DNA of 48,586 bases, from assembly GCA_910577635.1 (NCBI GenBank), contig CAJTNR010000015.1, forward strand, positions 1 through 48,586. Reading direction: 5' to 3'. Shown in pieces: positions 1-7,092 of this stretch (position 1 is its first letter; every line of letters begins with the position of its first letter). The position numbers and the translations under genes were made by a program. Source of the stretch: an uncultured Vampirovibrio sp. GTDB lineage: Bacteria > Cyanobacteriota > Vampirovibrionia > Gastranaerophilales > Gastranaerophilaceae. Below the pieces are notes generated by a model, which searched no databases, was not told where the DNA came from, and worked only from the letters and a program-made list of their open reading frames with translations.

Positions 1-651
1 GAAGGTCCAGAAGTAAATTATGATGAAATAAGACTATTTAAAGCCGGAGTTGGAGGCAGTTGTCCTAATGAAGCAAAGTGCTGCTGGTATGGTTATCAGA
101 ATAACTTTAAAGGAAGAACAAGTTCAAGAACAGCAGAGGATGGAAACTGTATTGTACAGGATAGTGTAAGCAGTATAGGCAGAATAAGCGGAAAAGCAGC
201 ATTTAATTATGGAGGATGTTCAAGAACCGTATGTAACTGGTATGCAGCTGATTATATTTGTAATAACTTAACTCCAGCAAACAAAAAACAACTGTGGAGT
301 CTGCCGACATATGCTAATTTACAATCCTTGGAAAAAGCAATTGATGATGGTCCAACAAGCAAAAGTGATACATCTAAGTTTGCTATACAACAATGGAGCG
401 GTGCAGATGGACTGCAATTGTGTCAAGGGTTAAATGCACCAAATACTATCGGTTCGCCCCGTTGTGACAATGCGTCCAGGTGTTACGGCTCAAGCAATGG
501 CTACTGCAATCCGAGCTACGTCTGGGGTCGTGAGTCTTCGTCTACGTTCGCTTACAACGCGAGCCTCGGTTACCTTCTCAACGTGTCTTCCGGCGTCTCT
601 AAGGGCTACGCCTTTTCTGTTCGTTGCGTTTTGGAAAAGTATGCGGAGTAG
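1..651 (+). CDS. C-type-lectin/FISUMP-like surface protein with hypervariable C-terminus (5' end outside window)
   Basis: The reading frame is open from base 1 and ends at TAG 649-651, so at least 216 residues of a longer protein are present. The visible part is rich in Cys, Gly and Asn. It contains an LPT segment near residue 104 and ends in a WG...SVRCVL segment, which recalls the C-type-lectin-like fold of Fibrobacter-paralogous/DUF1566 domains. Codons 151-211 (bases 451-634) change character: 55% GC by my count, and Arg codons switch from AGA to CGT. This block is repeated at 1131-1314, with differences concentrated in NNC/NNT codons, as in the variable region of a DGR target. A prepilin-like or secreted N-terminus is likely but lies off the window. 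The fold assignment rests on motif resemblance only. Confidence 0.75.
   Translation, partial: EGPEVNYDEIRLFKAGVGGSCPNEAKCCWYGYQNNFKGRTSSRTAEDGNCIVQDSVSSIGRISGKAAFNYGGCSRTVCNWYAADYICNNLTPANKKQLWSLPTYANLQSLEKAIDDGPTSKSDTSKFAIQQWSGADGLQLCQGLNAPNTIGSPRCDNASRCYGSSNGYCNPSYVWGRESSSTFAYNASLGYLLNVSSGVSKGYAFSVRCVLEKYAE
451..634 (+). repeat. Variable-region-like cassette, copy 1 (in frame, expressed copy)
   Basis: This 184-bp block matches 1131-1314 at 156 of 184 positions with no gaps. Of 28 mismatches, 20 fall in first or second codon positions, confined to 13 codons. In both copies these codons read NNC or NNT, except one TAG in copy 2. Each such codon can be derived from a template AAC/AAT by changing only A positions. 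The 3' end (610-634) is nearly invariant, as expected for an initiation-of-mutagenic-homing site. The template repeat and reverse transcriptase are not in the window. Confidence 0.75.
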
Positions 652-694
652 TGTTCAATGGATTATACGCAAGTACTTTTGCTCTTTTACCCTT

Positions 695-724
695 TACTTT
701 TGATGACGTTAGTCATCAAAAGTA
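695..724 (+). other. Perfect hairpin downstream of the lectin-like gene
   Basis: A 13-bp perfect inverted repeat (695-707 and 712-724) with a 4-nt GTTA loop lies 43 bp after the stop codon. It is not followed at once by a T-run, so it may be a transcript-stabilising structure, or a cruciform of the kind sometimes found 3' of DGR variable regions, rather than a simple terminator. Confidence 0.6.
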
Positions 725-771
725 TACTTTATCAATTATTTTTTAAATTGAAGCAATAAAGTAGCAAAAAG

Positions 772-812
772 AGCCAAAAAGCTGCTTAAAGCAGCTTTTT
801 GGCTTACTTTTT
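772..812 (+). terminator. Rho-independent terminator, bidirectional type
   Basis: Arms 772-787 and 789-804 are perfectly complementary, giving an effective stem of about 14 bp around a TTAAA loop. They are followed by TACTTTTTT on the plus strand, and an A-rich stretch precedes the 5' arm. It probably ends the transcript of the lectin-like gene. Confidence 0.75.
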
Positions 813-844
813 TAAGATATTTAACTTATATTTTTGTGTTTGAT

Positions 845-878
845 GAGGGTATGTTTTAATATTTTACCCTCTTTTTTT
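845..878 (+). terminator. Second terminator-like hairpin with T-run
   Basis: The arms are 845-851 (GAGGGTA) and 865-871 (TACCCTC), followed by seven T residues. With the hairpins at 695 and 772 it makes three hairpins in series after one gene. No gene is visible between 652 and 1403. Confidence 0.6.
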
Positions 879-1130
879 GTTTTAATACAGATCACTAAAG
901 AATTTTATTATTTATTAACTTGAAATATTTTTGTATTTAAACCATAATATTAGCAGTACGAGGCTTTAATTCAGAGTATATTGCACTTACGGGTGAATAT
1001 AAAGTATTTAAAAGCCAATTTCGTTAGAATAGCTTTTTTTAAAATTAAGCTCAAAACCCGCTTTTATCGTAGCGAGAACTTGTATTAAAGCAATTTAGTA
1101 CAACATATAACTTTTAATAAAGTGTGCCAC

Positions 1131-1314
1131 GGTTCGCCCCGTTGCGGCAATGCGTCTAGGTGTTACGGCTCGAGCGGTGGTTACTGCACTCCGTACTACG
1201 TCTGGGGTCGTGAGTCTTCTTCTACGTACGCTTACTACGCGTAGCTCCATTACCTTCTCTACGTGAATTCCTACTACTCTAAGGGTAATGCCTTTTCTGT
1301 TCGTTGCGTTTTGG
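1131..1314 (+). repeat. Variable-region-like cassette, copy 2 (orphan, not in an intact gene)
   Basis: This copy aligns without gaps to 451-634 (offset 680 bp) and is 52% GC by my count, against about 30% around it. The frame matching copy 1 has no ATG upstream (a stop lies at 1086-1088). It carries TAG at 1242-1244, then reads on past the repeat to TAA at 1359-1361. It is therefore not a working gene. It could be the 3' remnant of a second target gene, or a silent donor cassette. It is unlikely to be the template of copy 1, because at 19 of 28 mismatches it does not have A. Confidence 0.75.
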
Positions 1315-1385
1315 CTATTGGCATCTTAAGGTCTCGTGTTTTTAATGTTAAAGTATCTTAATAAACTAGCCCTTAGTGTCATTGC

Positions 1386-1396
1386 TATTATAGAAT
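1386..1396 (+). promoter_or_regulatory. Putative -10 element for the glutamate synthase operon
   Basis: TATTAT (1386-1391, preceded by TGC as an extended -10) overlaps TAGAAT (1391-1396), which ends 7 nt before the ATG at 1404. No Shine-Dalgarno sequence is visible and no good -35 is found 17 nt upstream. If TAGAAT is used, the mRNA would start at or next to the ATG. Confidence 0.4.
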
Positions 1397-1403
1397 AGTT
1401 TAT

Positions 1404-2510
1404 ATGTGTCGAATAGGAGCTATAAAATCTAAAAATAAAATTCATCCTTCCTTAGCTCTCAAGCTTATGAGAAGCCAGCAGGAAGGGCATGATGATTCAG
1501 GCTTTGCTTTTATAATGCAGGATTTGGGCGGTTTATTTGAAAACTACAAAGATCTGCCCCTGCTTTCTATGGCAGCTACAATTGAAGGGACAAGAATTGT
1601 TGAGGATATCCTGCAGCAAATAGGTTTTTCAAGAGTAATGCAATGGTCTGTTGATATTAACAATAAAGAAAATCTAAAAATTGATGCAATGCCTAATTAT
1701 ATATTTGAAGTTCTTCAATACCCTAAAAGCTACAAACACGCTACTAAAGAAGAAAAAGAAGAACTTTTAATTGATACATCATTAAGGATAAGACAAGCTC
1801 TTGATAATACAAGCTCAGGCTTTATTTACTCTTTTTGGCCTGATACTTTGACTTTAAAAGAAATTGGAAGTCCTAAAGACATTGGAACTTACTTCAATCT
1901 CTGGGAGGGCAATAAAGACCTTGTATCAAGCATTATTACAGCACAATGCAGACAGAACACCAACTATGATATTGTCCGATATGCTGCTCATCCTTTTTTC
2001 CTAGAAGGGTATTGCGGATTGGTTAATGGTGAGAATACTTTTTTTGAAAAGAATAAAAATTATCAAAAAAAGCTCTATAAAGGCTATTTTGGCTTTGAAT
2101 CCGACTCTCAGTGTTTGTTGTATACTCTTCATTATGTTCATAAAATTCTGGGCTGGCCGATTCAATACTTTAAGCATGTAATTACCCCTTTGGATTATGA
2201 GCAAATTATAACAAGAAAAGATTCTGATGTTCTTTTAAGAATTAAAGCGGGATTATCGAGTCTTGAAATTAACGGACCTAATACTTTTCTTGGTGTGACG
2301 CCTAAAAAAGAGCTTATTTGCGTTTGTGACAGCAAAAAACTGCGTCCTGTTGTAATTGGAAGGGATGATAATACAGTTGTTATGACATCTGAAGTATCAG
2401 GGATTAATGATATTCTGCCTAATCGCAATAAAGAAGAAGATATTTACCCTAAAGAAAACGAGCTTATACTAATTAAAGATGATTTGGCGGTTGAAGTATG
2501 GAAGCAGTAA
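1404..2510 (+). CDS. Archaeal-type glutamate synthase, glutaminase (class II GATase) subunit
   Basis: The 368-residue protein starts Met-Cys-Arg-Ile-Gly-Ala. Removal of Met would expose the N-terminal Cys nucleophile of class II (Ntn) amidotransferases. It should hydrolyse glutamine and pass ammonia to the FMN subunit encoded next. The length and the separate amidotransferase, synthase and GXGXG genes fit the archaeal-type split glutamate synthase (GltB1/B2/B3), in which the domains of bacterial GltB are separate proteins. The 3' end overlaps the next gene by 13 bp, which implies translational coupling. The start at 1404 is fixed by the required N-terminal Cys. Confidence 0.85.
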   Translation: MCRIGAIKSKNKIHPSLALKLMRSQQEGHDDSGFAFIMQDLGGLFENYKDLPLLSMAATIEGTRIVEDILQQIGFSRVMQWSVDINNKENLKIDAMPNYIFEVLQYPKSYKHATKEEKEELLIDTSLRIRQALDNTSSGFIYSFWPDTLTLKEIGSPKDIGTYFNLWEGNKDLVSSIITAQCRQNTNYDIVRYAAHPFFLEGYCGLVNGENTFFEKNKNYQKKLYKGYFGFESDSQCLLYTLHYVHKILGWPIQYFKHVITPLDYEQIITRKDSDVLLRIKAGLSSLEINGPNTFLGVTPKKELICVCDSKKLRPVVIGRDDNTVVMTSEVSGINDILPNRNKEEDIYPKENELILIKDDLAVEVWKQ

Positions 2511-4123
2511 AAATTAATGAAATTCACAGAAACGAACTTCCTTTCTTAATTGAAATTGATGAATCCAAGTGTATTCAATGCGGCAGGTGCAGTGCTGTTT
2601 GTTCTTTTAATGCTATAAAACCCGCTGTTGAGCTAAGAAAATCAGGTTCAATTAAAAATGATGAGAAAGTAAAAAAAGTTCTTGTTATAAAACAGAATGT
2701 TTCACTTGATAATTATTGCAGGGGCTGTGCGATGTGTGCTAATGTTTGTCCTAATAATGCAATTAGAATTATAAGAAACAAAGAGGATAAATACTCAACA
2801 ATTTATCGGGCAAAACATGCTGATTCCTTTAAAAAAGGAGGAAGGTCGAATCTTAATACCGAAGGAAGAACTTTAGATAAGATTAAAATCGGTAGAATAT
2901 CTCAAATGACTGACCCTTCCTTGGATGCTACAAGACATACTTTTGAGCTGAAAACTCCTTTTGGCAGGGTTTTGAGTGCCGATAAGCTGGATTTTGAAGT
3001 AAGAGAAGGAAAAGTTGTTCAAAAACACACCCTTCCTCCTAACAGGTGGATTTATCCTATTATTTTTGGTGATATGTCAATTGGTGCGGTTTCCTGGAGA
3101 ATGTGGGAAGCAATGGCAATTGCAACTGCCTATCTAAACGAAGTTGAAGGGATTCCAATAAGAATGTGCACAGGAGAAGGTGGAATTCCAACCAGACTTT
3201 TAAAATCAAGATATGTTAAGTATATGATTCTGCAAATTGCCTCAGGACACTTTGGCTGGAATAGAATTATAAAAACCATTCCTTCAATGATAGAAGATCC
3301 GGCAGGAATATTAATAAAAATCGGTCAAGGAGCAAAACCAGGTGACGGCGGGCTTTTAATGGCAAGTAAAGTCACAAGATATGTGCAGGAAATAAGGGGT
3401 GTTCCAAAGGCAGATTTATTATCACCGCCGACTCATCAGGGGCTTTATTCAATTGAGGAGAGTGTTCAAAAGATGTTTTTATCAATGAATGCTGCTTTTC
3501 AATTCAGGGTTCCTGTTGCAATTAAAGTTGCAGCTTCAACTACAAGTGTTTCTGTTTATAATAATTTACTGCGAGATCCTTATAATATTGTAGGCGGTTT
3601 CTTTATTGATGGATTAGCAGGAGGAACAGGCGCAGCGCATGAAATTTCTCTTAATCATACCGGACATCCCATAACTTCTAAATTAAGGGATTGCTACCTT
3701 GCTGCTGTTCATCAGGGAAGACAAGGGGAAATTCCTCTTTTTGCAGGCGGAGGACTTGGCTACACCGGAAACTTTGCAGCGGATGCTTTTAAACTTATTT
3801 GCCTTGGGGCAAATGGTGTTTTTACAGGAAGAATGCTTTTAGAAATTGCAGGCTGTGTCGGAAACGACATTGGTAAGTGCAATGCCTGCAATACCGGCTG
3901 TTGTCCAAGCGGTATTGCAACACAGGATATAAGACTCGTTAAAAGGCTGGATGTTGATAAGGTGGCGCAGAATCTTGTTAATTATATTCTTGCAACAAAC
4001 ATTGAGCTAAAAAAACTAATGGCGCCGATTGGGTGTTCAACCTTGCCTGTCGGGCGTTCAGATGCTTTAATTACGGTCGATAAGCATATTGCAAACAGGC
4101 TTGATATTCAATATTCCTGCTAA
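2498..4123 (+). CDS. Archaeal-type glutamate synthase, FMN/Fe-S synthase subunit
   Basis: The 541-residue protein opens with two 4Fe-4S ferredoxin motifs (Cys25/28/31/35 and a second set near residues 74-84). The FMN-binding TIM barrel of glutamate synthase follows, with glycine-rich segments such as GGLAGGTGAAHE (in reading order FFIDGLAGGTG). A Cys cluster near residues 450-465 matches the 3Fe-4S site of this family. It should reduce 2-iminoglutarate, formed from 2-oxoglutarate and ammonia, to glutamate with electrons received through the Fe-S centres. No GltD-type NAD(P)H subunit is encoded nearby, so the electron donor may be ferredoxin. Confidence 0.88.
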   Translation: MEAVKINEIHRNELPFLIEIDESKCIQCGRCSAVCSFNAIKPAVELRKSGSIKNDEKVKKVLVIKQNVSLDNYCRGCAMCANVCPNNAIRIIRNKEDKYSTIYRAKHADSFKKGGRSNLNTEGRTLDKIKIGRISQMTDPSLDATRHTFELKTPFGRVLSADKLDFEVREGKVVQKHTLPPNRWIYPIIFGDMSIGAVSWRMWEAMAIATAYLNEVEGIPIRMCTGEGGIPTRLLKSRYVKYMILQIASGHFGWNRIIKTIPSMIEDPAGILIKIGQGAKPGDGGLLMASKVTRYVQEIRGVPKADLLSPPTHQGLYSIEESVQKMFLSMNAAFQFRVPVAIKVAASTTSVSVYNNLLRDPYNIVGGFFIDGLAGGTGAAHEISLNHTGHPITSKLRDCYLAAVHQGRQGEIPLFAGGGLGYTGNFAADAFKLICLGANGVFTGRMLLEIAGCVGNDIGKCNACNTGCCPSGIATQDIRLVKRLDVDKVAQNLVNYILATNIELKKLMAPIGCSTLPVGRSDALITVDKHIANRLDIQYSC

Positions 4124-4147
4124 AAAAAGATAAAAGGTAACAAGAGA

Positions 4148-5197
4148 ATGAAAACTTGCACAATTGAAACTTTGAATAATAATGAAAGAATGTCAACCCA
4201 GGAGCTTTTGCAGCTAATTAATGAAAAAGTCAGCAAAGGATATGATAATTTTATAATTAATGCCTGCGGACAGCATGATATCGGCTGTGCTTTATTTAAC
4301 AATAAAAAAATTAATTTAAAAATTAAAAACCCTGGTCAAAGAGTAGGGGCAATGGGTCTTGAAGGTACTACAATTACTGTTCTGGGTTCAACTCCAGCTG
4401 ATGTCGGGTGGTTAAACTCAGGAGCTGTAATAACAGTATTGGGTGATGCCGGTGATACTGCAGCGCACTGTGCTGCTGGCGGGAAAATTTTTGTTGCAGG
4501 AAGAGTCGGGGCCCGCTCAGGTGCTTTAATGAAGCACGATCCTAAGTATGAAGAGCCGCAGCTGTGGGTTTTAAAAAACACAGGATCTTTTTCTTTTGAA
4601 TTTATGGGCGGTGGTGTTGCTGTAGTCTGCGGGTATGATTGTTCTCAATCTGTTTTATCAAACCATGCTTGCGAAGGAATGGTGGGTGGAGTTATATATG
4701 CAAGAGGGAAGATTGAAGGATTATCCTCTTGTGTTGAAATAAAAAAACTTGATAAAAACGATGAAGAATTCCTAATTAAAGGATTGGAAGTTTTTTTAGA
4801 TAAAATTGACAAAAAAGAGATAAAAGGCGAGCTTAGTAAATTTTCTCAATGGAAAAAAATTGTTCCTAAAAACAAGGCAAATGAAAAAGAGAAAATTACA
4901 CTATCTGAGTTTAAGAAAAAACACTGGTTTAATAATGGTTTATTTAGCGATTTAATAGAAGATGATTTTTGCGTTTATTCTCTTTGTGAAGGCGGCAGCG
5001 CAAAACTTAGAAAACCCCTTTGGGATAAAAAGCTTTGTGTTAAGTGTGATTTGTGTTTAAATAATTGTCCTTATAGGGCAATCAATAAAGAAAATAATAA
5101 TTATTTAAGTGATGATAAAAAGTGCATTGGCTGCGGGATCTGTGCTGCAGTTTGTCCTAAAAAAGCCTGGAATATGGAAGATAATAGAAAAGGATGA
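4148..5197 (+). CDS. Glutamate synthase GXGXG subunit fused to a ferredoxin domain
   Basis: The 349-residue protein has a right-handed beta-helix region of the GXGXG type (many Gly-rich turns between residues about 60 and 200), corresponding to the C-terminal domain of bacterial GltB. A C-terminal 2[4Fe-4S] ferredoxin domain follows, with motifs CVKCDLCLNNC and CIGCGICAAVC. The beta-helix part is structural in glutamate synthase, and the added ferredoxin domain may bring electrons to the synthase subunit. The gene lies 24 bp after the FMN subunit, and gdhA starts 4 bp after its stop. Confidence 0.85.
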   Translation: MKTCTIETLNNNERMSTQELLQLINEKVSKGYDNFIINACGQHDIGCALFNNKKINLKIKNPGQRVGAMGLEGTTITVLGSTPADVGWLNSGAVITVLGDAGDTAAHCAAGGKIFVAGRVGARSGALMKHDPKYEEPQLWVLKNTGSFSFEFMGGGVAVVCGYDCSQSVLSNHACEGMVGGVIYARGKIEGLSSCVEIKKLDKNDEEFLIKGLEVFLDKIDKKEIKGELSKFSQWKKIVPKNKANEKEKITLSEFKKKHWFNNGLFSDLIEDDFCVYSLCEGGSAKLRKPLWDKKLCVKCDLCLNNCPYRAINKENNNYLSDDKKCIGCGICAAVCPKKAWNMEDNRKG

Positions 5198-5201
5198 GGA
5201 T

Positions 5202-6554
5202 ATGAATAAGTATATTGATGAAGTTTTAGAAAAATTAGTTCAAAAAAACGAAAATGAAAAAGAGTTTATTCAAGCAGCAACAGAGGTTTTAGTTAGTTTG
5301 AAGCCTGTTATTGAGAAAAATCCAAATTATCAAAAAACAGCTCTTTTAGAAAGATTAACAGAACCTGAAAGAATCATAACCTTCCGTGTTCCCTGGGTGG
5401 ATGATAACGGCGCTGTTCAAGTAAACAGAGGCTATAGAGTTCAATTTAGCGGTGCAATCGGACCTTTTAAGGGGGGATTAAGATTTCACCCCTCTGTTAA
5501 TCAAAGCATTATGAAGTTTTTAGGCTTTGAACAGGTTTTTAAAAACGCACTTACAACACTTCCTATTGGAGGAGCCAAGGGCGGGTCTGATTTTGACCCT
5601 AAAGGAAAGAGTGATAATGAGATTATGCGTTTTTGTCAGAGTTTTATGAATGAATTGCAGCGTCATATCAGCCACAATCTTGATGTTCCGGCAGGAGATA
5701 TTGGAGTTGGGGCTCGTGAAGTCGGGTATTTATTCGGGCAGTATAGAAAAATTAAAAATACGTTTGAAGCAGGCGTTTTAACAGGAAAGGGGCTTGAATA
5801 CGGCGGATCTTTAGCAAGAAAAGAAGCTACAGGATTCGGATTAATTTATTTTGTTCGAGAAATGTTAAAGGCTAATAATATCGACCTTAAAAATAAGACT
5901 GCTATAATTTCAGGTTCAGGAAACGTTGCAATTTATGCTTGTCAAAAGGCAGCGGAGTATGGAGTTAAGGTTGTTGCAATGAGTGACTCCAATGGTTCAA
6001 TTTATGATCAAAATGGTATTGATTTAAATGAAATTAAAAGAATTAAAGAAGTTGAAAGACTAAGAATTAAAGAGTATCAAAAAAAATATCCTAATAGCAT
6101 TTATACTGAGAATAAAGAAGGTGAAATCCCTTCTATATATAGAATTAAAGCAGATATTATCCTTCCTTGCGCTACCCAGAATGATATTAATATCGATTGT
6201 GCTAAGATTCTTGTTCAAAACGGAGCAATTGCTATTGGGGAAGGAGCTAATATGCCTACAAGTAATGAAGCAATAGAGTATTTTATCAATAACAATGTTT
6301 TACTAGCTCCTGCAAAAGCTGCTAATGCAGGCGGTGTTGCGACTTCGGCTCTTGAAATGAGCCAGAATTCAATGCGCTACAGCTGGTCTTTTGAAGAAGT
6401 TGATAACAAACTTGATTGTATTATGACTAATATCTTTAATACCTGCTATAAAACAGCTAAGGAATATAACTTAGGAATTAACTATGCTGCAGCAGCTAAT
6501 ATTGCAGCATTTAAAAAAGTCAGTGCTGCAATGGATGCACAAGGTATAATTTAA
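5202..6554 (+). CDS. gdhA: Glutamate dehydrogenase (NADP-type, GdhA)
   Basis: The 450-residue protein has the usual length of hexameric bacterial GdhA. KGGLRFHPSVN and GGAKGGSDFDPKGKS carry the substrate-binding Lys residues. PAGDIGVGAREVGYL and a GSGNVA dinucleotide-binding loop follow. It interconverts 2-oxoglutarate plus ammonia and glutamate. I chose the ATG at 5202 because AGGATGAGGA just upstream is a good ribosome-binding site, and the longer frame would run into the ferredoxin gene. Sharing an operon with glutamate synthase puts both routes to glutamate under one transcript. Confidence 0.93.
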   Translation: MNKYIDEVLEKLVQKNENEKEFIQAATEVLVSLKPVIEKNPNYQKTALLERLTEPERIITFRVPWVDDNGAVQVNRGYRVQFSGAIGPFKGGLRFHPSVNQSIMKFLGFEQVFKNALTTLPIGGAKGGSDFDPKGKSDNEIMRFCQSFMNELQRHISHNLDVPAGDIGVGAREVGYLFGQYRKIKNTFEAGVLTGKGLEYGGSLARKEATGFGLIYFVREMLKANNIDLKNKTAIISGSGNVAIYACQKAAEYGVKVVAMSDSNGSIYDQNGIDLNEIKRIKEVERLRIKEYQKKYPNSIYTENKEGEIPSIYRIKADIILPCATQNDINIDCAKILVQNGAIAIGEGANMPTSNEAIEYFINNNVLLAPAKAANAGGVATSALEMSQNSMRYSWSFEEVDNKLDCIMTNIFNTCYKTAKEYNLGINYAAAANIAAFKKVSAAMDAQGII

Positions 6555-6577
6555 ACAAAAGTTAATAAATGGGCAAT

Positions 6578-6614
6578 TTTTCCCTGTATAAATTTTTTAT
6601 TTATATAGGGAAAA
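6578..6614 (+). other. Stable hairpin between gdhA and the next gene
   Basis: The arms 6578-6592 and 6600-6614 form 15 pairs (one G-U) around a 7-nt T-rich loop. The hairpin sits 23 bp after the gdhA stop, shortly before the ribosome-binding site of the next gene. It lacks a downstream T-run, so it may be an mRNA processing or 3'-protecting element rather than a terminator. Confidence 0.5.
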
Positions 6615-6644
6615 TATCATTTCAAAAGGGGGAAATTGAGGAAT

Positions 6645-7085
6645 ATGTTTGAAGTTGAATTGAAACAAAATAAGATGGATTCTATTAATACTGCACAAAA
6701 ATCTAATGCAGCTAATCCAATTAAGCCTGTTTATAAGGAAATTAAGCATTATTTAAACAAAGAAAAATTCATAGCAGAATATGAAGATGCTATTGAACTT
6801 CTATGCGGGGATAAGCTTTTAAAACCTCTTGATTCAATGGCCAATGCTACAATTAGAAAAACAAGCACTAAGGGTGTTTATAAAGTAATTACCAATGATA
6901 AAATTAAAATTCTTGATGAATCTCAGCTTGTTAATAATGAACAGTATTGCAAGGGGGCTATTTCTAAGCTCAGCAATGGAGAATATGAGATTATGTATTA
7001 TGACAAGCAAAGGAATGTTGAAATTTTGCATTTAAAGTTAAACGAGACAATTGAGTTCTTAAATGAACATAATTTAATTCTGTAA
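6645..7085 (+). CDS. Small protein of unknown function
   Basis: This 146-residue protein has no family I recognise. It is predicted soluble, with a basic N-terminal third, no signal peptide and no membrane segment. The start at ATG 6645 is chosen for its spacing from AAGGGGG at 6626-6632; an upstream TTG at 6636 is too close to that site. It follows gdhA after a hairpin and may be co-transcribed with it. Its 3' end lies only 7 bp from the convergent AsmA-like gene. Confidence 0.65.
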   Translation: MFEVELKQNKMDSINTAQKSNAANPIKPVYKEIKHYLNKEKFIAEYEDAIELLCGDKLLKPLDSMANATIRKTSTKGVYKVITNDKIKILDESQLVNNEQYCKGAISKLSNGEYEIMYYDKQRNVEILHLKLNETIEFLNEHNLIL

Positions 7086-7092
7086 GAAAATA

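Noticed and set aside
434..703. Open frame of 89 codons overlapping the cassette
   Set aside because: It is a shadow of the in-frame lectin-like gene, with no ribosome-binding site and no recognisable product.
652..1130. tRNA or structured small RNA in the long intergenic stretch
   Set aside because: Only simple hairpins are present; no cloverleaf, T-loop sequence or known RNA motif is seen.
1131..1314. Copy 2 as the DGR template repeat for copy 1, since it lies downstream in non-coding DNA as in classical DGRs
   Set aside because: Only 9 of 28 mismatches have A in copy 2, about the same as in copy 1. A template should have A at nearly all of them. No reverse transcriptase gene follows.
1404..1430. 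Glutamate synthase operon as part of the DGR locus
   Set aside because: The genes are ordinary nitrogen metabolism; closeness to the cassette is probably chance.
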